NCBI GenBank assembly: GCA_015058265.1
Contig: SVCR01000029.1
Span: forward strand, 1 to 11,291
Length of the DNA: 11,291 bases
Direction of reading: 5' to 3'
From: Clostridiales bacterium
GTDB taxonomy: Bacteria; Bacillota_A; Clostridia; Peptostreptococcales; Anaerovoracaceae
In this document: positions 6,302 through 11,291 of the stretch, in pieces
Layout: each line of letters begins with the position of its first letter
Position numbering within the stretch: the stretch's first letter is position 1
Notes under the pieces: generated by a model
Databases searched by the model: none
What the model saw: only the letters and a program-made list of their open reading frames with translations
Told to the model about the DNA's origin: nothing
Position numbers and translations under genes: made by a program

Positions 6302-8104
6302 CTATTTGAATGAAGGGAATATAAGGCACTCTGACAGCAGCCTCTCATAGTTGTCTGTCGCTCCGAGTTCCAGATAATCCATTTCATGCGCCAGCTCTTC
6401 CATCTCGCGCTTAACATCTGACGACATCAGCGCCATATAAGCTCCGGTCTTTGAGGTATTGCCCACGTACTCTATCTTGTCCTCGACCTCGAATGGAAGT
6501 ATGCCTGTTCCCGTGATGCTCTCCGCAGGAAGGTGTGCTCCGAACTGCCCTGCTATCAGAACAAGATCAAGGTCTTCCATTCCTATGCCGGCTTTCTTCA
6601 TAAGTGCCATGAAGCCTGAAAGGATCGCTCCCTTGGCGAGCTGGACCTGCCTTACATCACCCATAGTGATGCATAGCGGCTCATCCCCGTCTGTCATCCT
6701 GAACGATCTCTTGCCGTCTTCATCTACGAGGATGTACTTCGATCTGTAATCATCCTCTGAGAACTTATCTGCTTTGACGAAGGCGCCTGTCTTCCTGACG
6801 ATACCGGTCCTGAGGAGCTCTTTGGTAACAGTCAGGATACCGCTTCCGCAGATCCCTGCCGGTTCACAATCTCCGATGACCTTGAGTTCCAGTCCGTCTT
6901 CTCCGATATGTATATCTTCAATCGCGCCCTCTGCTGCTCTCATTCCGGAACTGATATTCATTCCTTCGAGTGCCGGGCCGGCTGCGCAGGAGCATGACAT
7001 CAGTCTTCCGTCTGCGGCAAGAACGATCTCACCATTGGTCCCGATGTCTATGAAAATGGTATTACCCTTGCGGTGCTTCAGGTCGCATACATATGCTCCG
7101 GCAACGATATCCGCTCCTATATAAGCAGATACTGACGGCAGGCAGTACAGTCTTGCCCCCGGAGCTGCCTTGAGGCCTATATCCGAAGCCTTCATATCCT
7201 TGGCTCTTGCGAATACAGGAGCAAAAGGCGCTTTGCCTATAGGAGTTGCATCAACTCCGACGAGCATGTGCATCATCGTGCAGTTGGCTCCGACGGTGAT
7301 CTCATAGATCTCATCCGTACTGACGCCGAATCTGTCACAGATGGATCCGACCATCTTGTTGATAGATCCGACTATCGCTTTTCTCAGCTTGATGATGCCG
7401 TCCTCAGGATGCTCTATCTCATATGTGATCCTGGTGAGCACGTCCAGACCAAAGTGCTTCTGCGCATTGATCTCTGACGCGTGTCCGAGTTCTTCGCCGG
7501 TGTTCATGTCGACCAGCGAGCATACGACGGTAGTAGTACCGATGTCAATTGCGACACCGAATTTCCTTCCTGTGGTATCTCCGTGCTCAAGTCCTACGAC
7601 TCTGCCTCCGTGAAGGACCGCAGTATAGTCTCCGGGCTTCATCGAGTCGATACCGAGAGCGGTATGATCCATACCCTCCGCTCCGGTCTCTTCAAGTATC
7701 TGATCTTCAAACGGTGTCTGATCATCAAGCGTAGGCTTGTGTATAGTGACCTGCTTCTTGGTTATGTCTGTCCTGAATTCGAAATCAGGAAGGTACCCCG
7801 ACGCAAGAACATCGTGTTTCTTTTCCTTCTGCAGAGACTCGACCTTGAGATCGCACTCCGGAAATACAAGACAGCCCAGCCTTATTCCGGATGCGACTTC
7901 GTCAGGCTTGAGGATGCCGAGCTCCGTCTCCGTTGCTTCACCGGCATCACCTTCGAGGATCCTTACCTTGCATTTTCCGCATATACCTTTGCCACCGCAT
8001 GCGTTGTCCACAAATACCCCTGCTCCGAGCATTATATCCGCCAGGGACTGACCCTTAGTATATTCTATGCTCCTGTCCTCAGGCATTACCGTAATAAGCG
8101 GCAT
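6302..8104 (-). CDS. RACo-like corrinoid-protein reductive activator (2Fe-2S ferredoxin + ASKHA ATPase)
   Basis: The 600-residue protein begins with a plant-type [2Fe-2S] ferredoxin domain (about 1-95). Its cluster ligands are C36, C42, C45 (CGGKGICGKC) and C78 (GCLVF). A linker is followed by an ASKHA-fold ATPase domain (DUF4445/RACo type) with phosphate motifs DIGTTT at 187-192 and DIGTNGEI at 353-360, SCSCAAGPALEG near 370-381, and GQFGAHL near 519-525. It ends with LIFPSF, like the hydrophobic C-terminus of the family. RACo-type proteins use ATP to lift an electron onto the inactive Co(II) corrinoid of methyltransferase systems and restore Co(I). The N-terminal [2Fe-2S] domain marks the bacterial RACo type, not archaeal RamA with its C-terminal ferredoxin-like clusters. 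The ATG at 8104 follows AGGAGG by 9 nt, 26 nt after the corrinoid-protein gene, its likely client. It ends in TAG. Confidence 0.93.
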   Translation of the reverse strand: MPLITVMPEDRSIEYTKGQSLADIMLGAGVFVDNACGGKGICGKCKVRILEGDAGEATETELGILKPDEVASGIRLGCLVFPECDLKVESLQKEKKHDVLASGYLPDFEFRTDITKKQVTIHKPTLDDQTPFEDQILEETGAEGMDHTALGIDSMKPGDYTAVLHGGRVVGLEHGDTTGRKFGVAIDIGTTTVVCSLVDMNTGEELGHASEINAQKHFGLDVLTRITYEIEHPEDGIIKLRKAIVGSINKMVGSICDRFGVSTDEIYEITVGANCTMMHMLVGVDATPIGKAPFAPVFARAKDMKASDIGLKAAPGARLYCLPSVSAYIGADIVAGAYVCDLKHRKGNTIFIDIGTNGEIVLAADGRLMSCSCAAGPALEGMNISSGMRAAEGAIEDIHIGEDGLELKVIGDCEPAGICGSGILTVTKELLRTGIVRKTGAFVKADKFSEDDYRSKYILVDEDGKRSFRMTDGDEPLCITMGDVRQVQLAKGAILSGFMALMKKAGIGMEDLDLVLIAGQFGAHLPAESITGTGILPFEVEDKIEYVGNTSKTGAYMALMSSDVKREMEELAHEMDYLELGATDNYERLLSECLIFPSFK

Positions 8105-8130
8105 TATGGATTACCTCCTGTATCTTGTGA

Positions 8131-8784
8131 TCATTCTACTCCGCAGAGCTTCTTAGCTACTTCTACAGCTTCTACGGCATTTTTTGAATATCCGTCAGCA
8201 CCTATATCCTGAGAATACTTCATGGAAATAGGGCTTCCGCCTACCATAACCTTAAAGTTGTCTCTGATCCCCTGCTCCTTGAGCTTCTCTATAACAGTTC
8301 TCATGCCCGGCATAGTTGTTGTCATAAGAGTCGACATCATGATGAGATCAGCATCGACTTCTTTAGCTTTCTCGATGAAGCTGTCGATCGGAACGTCTCT
8401 TCCCAGGTCATACATCTCGAATCCTGCAGTCTCCATCATGATCTTGACCAGGTTCTTGCCGATGTCATGAGTATCGCCCTCGATTACGCCGATAACAGCC
8501 TTCTTGGTCTCTCCCATGCTTGCGTCTTCAGGTAGATGAGGACGGAGAACATCAAGGCCTGCGTACATTGCATCAGAGCACAGCAGCAGGTCAGTTACGA
8601 AATACTCTTCCTGATCATACATATCGCTGGCACGGTTCATTCCGTCAACAAGTCCGTGCAGGATACCGTCCATAGGATCATAACCTTCCTCAATATACTC
8701 CTCACATACGTCTGCGATCTCTTCATCTTCCATCTCAAAGACATAATCCGACATCTTCTGCAGTAATTCTTCCTTAGTTGCCAT
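8131..8784 (-). CDS. Cobalamin-binding corrinoid protein of a methyltransferase system (MtbC/MttC/MtgC type)
   Basis: At 217 residues this is the usual size of the methyltransferase corrinoid shuttle protein. Residues 1-88 form the helical cap domain (B12-binding_2, MetH-like), with EEYIEEGYDPMDGILHGLVDGMN near 28-50 and a YFVTDLLLCSDAMYAGLDVL segment near 61-80. Residues 95-217 form the Rossmann-like B12-binding domain with the GDTHDIGKN signature (103-111); H106 is the expected lower axial cobalt ligand. STLMTTTMPGM (151-161) and VMVGGSPIS (179-187) line the nucleotide tail. The protein accepts a methyl group on Co(I) and donates it as methyl-Co(III). It lies between a URO-D-type methyltransferase and the activator, the standard three-component arrangement. 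AAGGAG stands 8 nt before the ATG, and the gap to the upstream gene is 21 nt. It is the only corrinoid protein in the window, although there are four URO-D homologues. Confidence 0.94.
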   Translation of the reverse strand: MATKEELLQKMSDYVFEMEDEEIADVCEEYIEEGYDPMDGILHGLVDGMNRASDMYDQEEYFVTDLLLCSDAMYAGLDVLRPHLPEDASMGETKKAVIGVIEGDTHDIGKNLVKIMMETAGFEMYDLGRDVPIDSFIEKAKEVDADLIMMSTLMTTTMPGMRTVIEKLKEQGIRDNFKVMVGGSPISMKYSQDIGADGYSKNAVEAVEVAKKLCGVE

Positions 8785-8805
8785 GATTATTTATTCTCCT
8801 TAGTT

Positions 8806-9954
8806 TTATTCTTTATTTCCAATTATATCAGCGAGTGCTTCCTCTGAAATGCCCAGCGGGAGGCAGCCTTTTCTGGCGCCTCTGCCGTATTTTCTGGCTG
8901 CATATATAAACGCATCGAAGTTCTCTCTCGGTGTGCCGATCGGAACCTGACATCCTGTTCCCAGAGTATATCCGTTAGGCGCTTCAGCACCCTTGATGAT
9001 GCAGTTCTTACATGTTTCGATAACATCATCGATGGTTCCGTTCAGCATGACATCTACAGGATCTACGTTGCCCATGAGGCCAAAGTGAGGTCCCATGATC
9101 TCCTTAGCTTCAGCAAGGTCTTCCTTGTTGTCTACACTGAAGTTCGCTACTTTGAGCTTGCTCATCTCCTCCCAGAGAGGTGATGTCTTGCCGCAGATGT
9201 GGATACCAGGCTTCCTTCCGAGTGCCTGAGTCAGTCCCTCTACCAGCTCGATCAGATGAGGTTCTGAGAACTTCTTGTAATTCCTCATTCCGAGGATATC
9301 CGAACAGCTTACCGGATCGCAGATGGTACATCCGCCTCCGCCGAATTCATCAGCAAACATCTCTGCATATGCGACTGTATAATCAACACACCATTTGAGG
9401 AGGTCATGCAGTTCCTGAGGATGTCTGACTGTATCTCTCAGGATCTTCTCTACAGGTCGGATACACGAAGCGTTGGTGAACGGACCCGCAACAGGCATAG
9501 CGATACCCATCTCAGGAAAAGCAGCCTTGAGGTCTATACCTCTCTGAAGTACGGACAGGAATACCGGGTTCTTCTTCGGATCATCCTTCATGAGTGTTTT
9601 CAGCTGGTCGTAGTCCTGAAGGACCGGTTTTACGACACGGTCGATACCGACTTCCGGGAAATAGATCTCAGAACCGACAGCCTGTGCCATAGTTCTAAGT
9701 CTCAGGCCCGATGCAAGACCGCCGATATTGAACTCTTCTTTCCTGCGCCTGATAACGTCTATGTGTACCTTGACATCATTTCTCCACTGCGCAGTAGTAT
9801 AGCCGAAGATGTTTGCCATAGCCTCTTCATTACTCTGAATAGAAAAAGGGATATGATCCACTTCTTCACCGGCTGCGTACTTCTGCATTCTCTCCCCTTC
9901 TGACATGGTCTCGGGGTACTTCTCCATTTCGCGTCTCAATTCTTCATATGTCAT
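8806..9954 (-). CDS. URO-D-family methyltransferase, first gene of the operon
   Basis: The 382-residue protein is a URO-D-superfamily member. It shows an N-terminal helical extension, VAGPFTNASCIRP (155-167), CTICDPVSCSDILG (209-222), GIHICGKTSPLWEEM (250-264), NFSVDN (271-276), GLMGNVDPVDVMLNGT (292-307) and GYTLGTGCQVPIGTPRENFDAF (329-349). H252, C254 and C335 supply the HxC...C zinc site. This is the branch found next to corrinoid proteins in bacterial demethylation loci, where it may act as the substrate-to-corrinoid methyltransferase; some acetogen O-demethylase methyltransferases I recall fall in this superfamily. That would make this gene the first candidate for substrate recognition. 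It is probably the promoter-proximal gene: a terminator and TATAAT boxes lie upstream, and AGAGGTG lies 5 nt before the ATG. The residues that would tell the substrate cannot be identified by eye. Confidence 0.9.
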   Translation of the reverse strand: MTYEELRREMEKYPETMSEGERMQKYAAGEEVDHIPFSIQSNEEAMANIFGYTTAQWRNDVKVHIDVIRRRKEEFNIGGLASGLRLRTMAQAVGSEIYFPEVGIDRVVKPVLQDYDQLKTLMKDDPKKNPVFLSVLQRGIDLKAAFPEMGIAMPVAGPFTNASCIRPVEKILRDTVRHPQELHDLLKWCVDYTVAYAEMFADEFGGGGCTICDPVSCSDILGMRNYKKFSEPHLIELVEGLTQALGRKPGIHICGKTSPLWEEMSKLKVANFSVDNKEDLAEAKEIMGPHFGLMGNVDPVDVMLNGTIDDVIETCKNCIIKGAEAPNGYTLGTGCQVPIGTPRENFDAFIYAARKYGRGARKGCLPLGISEEALADIIGNKE

Positions 9955-9981
9955 GTGAGCACCTCTTATTGTATTGACACC

Positions 9982-10005
9982 AAAAAATTATACGGCATCG
10001 CCGTA
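9982..10005 (-). terminator. Hairpin plus U-run upstream of the methyltransferase operon
   Basis: TACGGC/GCCGTA (9991-9996 with 10000-10005) pairs over 6 bp around a 3-nt loop. On the minus strand it is followed by TAATTTTTT. It may be a second terminator for the ATPase gene or an attenuator of the methyltransferase operon. A perfect TATAAT (9987-9992) overlaps its 3' flank and could instead be the operon's -10 box, with TTGCCA at a long 20-nt spacing as -35. Confidence 0.4.
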
Positions 10006-10019
10006 AATCTCATGGCAAT

Positions 10020-10025
10020 ATTATA
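10020..10025 (-). promoter_or_regulatory. Candidate -10 box for the methyltransferase operon
   Basis: A perfect TATAAT lies on the minus strand 66 nt before the ATG of the first operon gene, just after the U-run of the ATPase terminator. No convincing -35 hexamer is seen at 16-18 nt. The second exact TATAAT at 9987-9992 is the alternative. One of the two is likely to serve, given the terminator just upstream. Confidence 0.4.
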
Positions 10026-10032
10026 GAGCATG

Positions 10033-10078
10033 AAAAAAGGCGCACGCTATAGAATGAAATAATAAAGCACACACCTTT
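10033..10078 (-). terminator. Terminator after the MoxR-like ATPase gene
   Basis: Arms 10067-10078 and 10036-10047 form a 12-bp stem on the minus-strand RNA, with several G-U pairs (AAAGGUGUGUGC with GCGUGCGCCUUU), around a 19-nt AU-rich loop. A run of six U follows (10033-10038). The wobble pairs would be A-C mismatches on the plus strand, so the structure favours minus-strand transcripts. It follows the ATPase stop codon by about 26 nt. Confidence 0.75.
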
Positions 10079-10104
10079 CATTGCAATAAAAGATAGCTTC
10101 GCGA

Positions 10105-11291
10105 TCAGATACCGAGTTCTGAGATCTTTCTGTCTATCTCGACCTGTCGCTCGCTGAACAGCAGTTCCTTGTTATGCTTGAAATACTCATCACATCCGTA
10201 CTTATTGATGAATGAGGAGCAGGCAGAATCTGCCGTCAGTTCTGTGACTATGATGAGCATCTCTCTTCCCTCACCCCAGCATCTCTCCGCGAATCTGAAC
10301 AATCCGTCGAGCTTGTTATGTGTCCTGTCAACATTATCCGACAGACCTCTTACTATCCCGGCGAAACCGCTGCGGATGATGTCCATGGAATCACGGATAT
10401 CCCGTGCTCCTTCCGTATCTCCTGCCAGGCTTTCCAGCAGAAGCGCAGTCCTCAGCATCTCCCTGCGCCTGCCCGGATCGATCGAGCCGGATCTCCTTCC
10501 TGCTGCAGCCTTCTCTCTTATCTCCGATGCCGTGCCGAGCAGTCTTTCCATCGGCTTTGCTCCGCTCTGATCCGTCTCTGAGAACGCCTTGAGATATGTC
10601 CTCAGATCATCGATCACATGAGCTTCGGACATGCATGAGCGGATGTCTGTTCTGACATTGCTGAGCAGCAGCCCGATCAGTGTATAGACTTCATCGAAAC
10701 CGGCTTCGGACGCCTGTCTGACCATCTCATCATTGCACTTACCCAGCAATATATCTTCTATCGGATACTCTGTTCTGTACTTATTGAAGAGATCGTAATA
10801 AACGGCGAATTCCTTTGCAGTCGTCTGGTCCTGCAGATACTGGACCATAAGATCCTCATCTGCTTCCAGTTCGTTCTTTTCATACAGATACAGCATCTTG
10901 CTCAGATCTTCCCAGCCTCTCGGTGTCACGATGCTCCTGCCGCTGACTGTGGTCTCGACCGAATAGAACCTGTTCCTTCTGGTCTGAAGGAATGTCGTGA
11001 TCGAAGGATGTATGTCTGCCTTGACCGCGTACTCCTTCCAGGTATCATAATCCGCTTCTACATCGATCTTCTTGAGCCTGTCGAGTGTAACTATGTCAAA
11101 GTCCCGGACTGAATCATTGTATTCCGGAGGGTTTCCGGCAGCCACGATGATCCATCCGTCAGGTATCCTGTGTCTTCCGAATACTTTGTACTGCAGGAAC
11201 TGGAGCATCAGCGGAGACAGAGTTTCCGATACGCAGTTGATCTCATCAAGAAAGAGGATGCCCTCTCTTACCCCGGTCTCTTCCATGAGTT
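10105..11291 (-). CDS. MoxR-like AAA+ ATPase, 5' end outside window
   Basis: The frame stays open to the window edge: a CTC codon precedes the first in-window ATG (11286) and no ribosome binding site is visible, so the true start, Walker A motif and N-terminal part lie outside. Counting from that ATG, GILFLDEINCV (9-19) is the Walker B box, AAGNPPEYN (49-57) the sensor 1 region, and VTLDRLKKI (66-74) the segment after it with the arginine typical of MoxR-like ATPases. The remaining 300 or so residues are a mostly helical, charged C-terminal region that I cannot assign. MoxR-like ATPases are chaperone-like and usually act with a von Willebrand factor A domain protein encoded beside them; no such gene is in the window. 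It is separated from the methyltransferase operon by a terminator, so a functional link is not implied. Confidence 0.85.
   Translation of the reverse strand, partial: LMEETGVREGILFLDEINCVSETLSPLMLQFLQYKVFGRHRIPDGWIIVAAGNPPEYNDSVRDFDIVTLDRLKKIDVEADYDTWKEYAVKADIHPSITTFLQTRRNRFYSVETTVSGRSIVTPRGWEDLSKMLYLYEKNELEADEDLMVQYLQDQTTAKEFAVYYDLFNKYRTEYPIEDILLGKCNDEMVRQASEAGFDEVYTLIGLLLSNVRTDIRSCMSEAHVIDDLRTYLKAFSETDQSGAKPMERLLGTASEIREKAAAGRRSGSIDPGRRREMLRTALLLESLAGDTEGARDIRDSMDIIRSGFAGIVRGLSDNVDRTHNKLDGLFRFAERCWGEGREMLIIVTELTADSACSSFINKYGCDEYFKHNKELLFSERQVEIDRKISELGI

Noticed and set aside
6302..6304. TAG stop of the activator gene as a pyrrolysine codon
   Set aside because: The protein is full length with the family's usual C-terminus, and reading on reaches TGA within five codons. 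No in-frame TAG was found in any of the methyltransferase genes.
1..11291. CRISPR array, insertion sequence, transposase or phage genes
   Set aside because: No regularly spaced repeats and no transposase, integrase or phage protein frames were seen on either strand.

Overview
The window looks like chromosomal DNA of an anaerobic, corrinoid-using Firmicute. A clostridial (Eubacteriales-type) organism is the best guess, from medium GC content, strong AAGGAG-type ribosome binding sites, AT-rich intergenic regions with TATAAT boxes, and a RACo-type [2Fe-2S] corrinoid activator. No genus can be named from the sequence. Every gene I support lies on the minus strand, so transcription runs from high to low coordinates.

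Layout in transcription order. (a) 11291-10105 is the 3' part of a MoxR-like AAA+ ATPase gene that enters from outside the window; a wobble-rich hairpin with a U-run follows it. (b) 9954-2570 is a seven-gene block, probably one operon: a uroporphyrinogen-decarboxylase-fold (URO-D/MtaA-type) methyltransferase, a cobalamin-binding corrinoid protein, a RACo-like reductive activator, a non-coding stretch of about 330 bp holding a very large nested inverted repeat, a second URO-D/MtaA-type methyltransferase, a small cytosolic LRR protein with an ankyrin-like tail, a short third URO-D homologue that has lost the zinc-ligand histidine, and a DUF1638-type protein. Gaps are 3-26 nt except at the inverted repeat. 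A hairpin terminator near 2450 closes the block. (c) 2248-893 is an NhaC-family Na+/H+ antiporter with its own likely promoter and a terminator at about 840-867. (d) 778-1 is a fourth URO-D/MtaA-type methyltransferase that runs off the window.

How the genes probably work together: a URO-D-type enzyme transfers a methyl group from an unidentified methylated substrate to Co(I) of the corrinoid protein, or from methyl-Co(III) to an acceptor. The RACo-like protein reduces corrinoid that has been oxidised to Co(II) back to Co(I). DUF1638 proteins are, as I recall, companions of such methyltransferase loci, with no established role. No MttB-, MtaB- or MtgB-type substrate methyltransferase and no MtrH-type tetrahydrofolate methyltransferase lies in the window, so substrate and final acceptor cannot be read from it.

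The least expected parts are the zinc-site-lacking URO-D paralogue, the LRR/ankyrin-like gene tightly coupled between two URO-D paralogues, and the roughly 174-bp nested palindrome between the activator gene and the second half of the operon.
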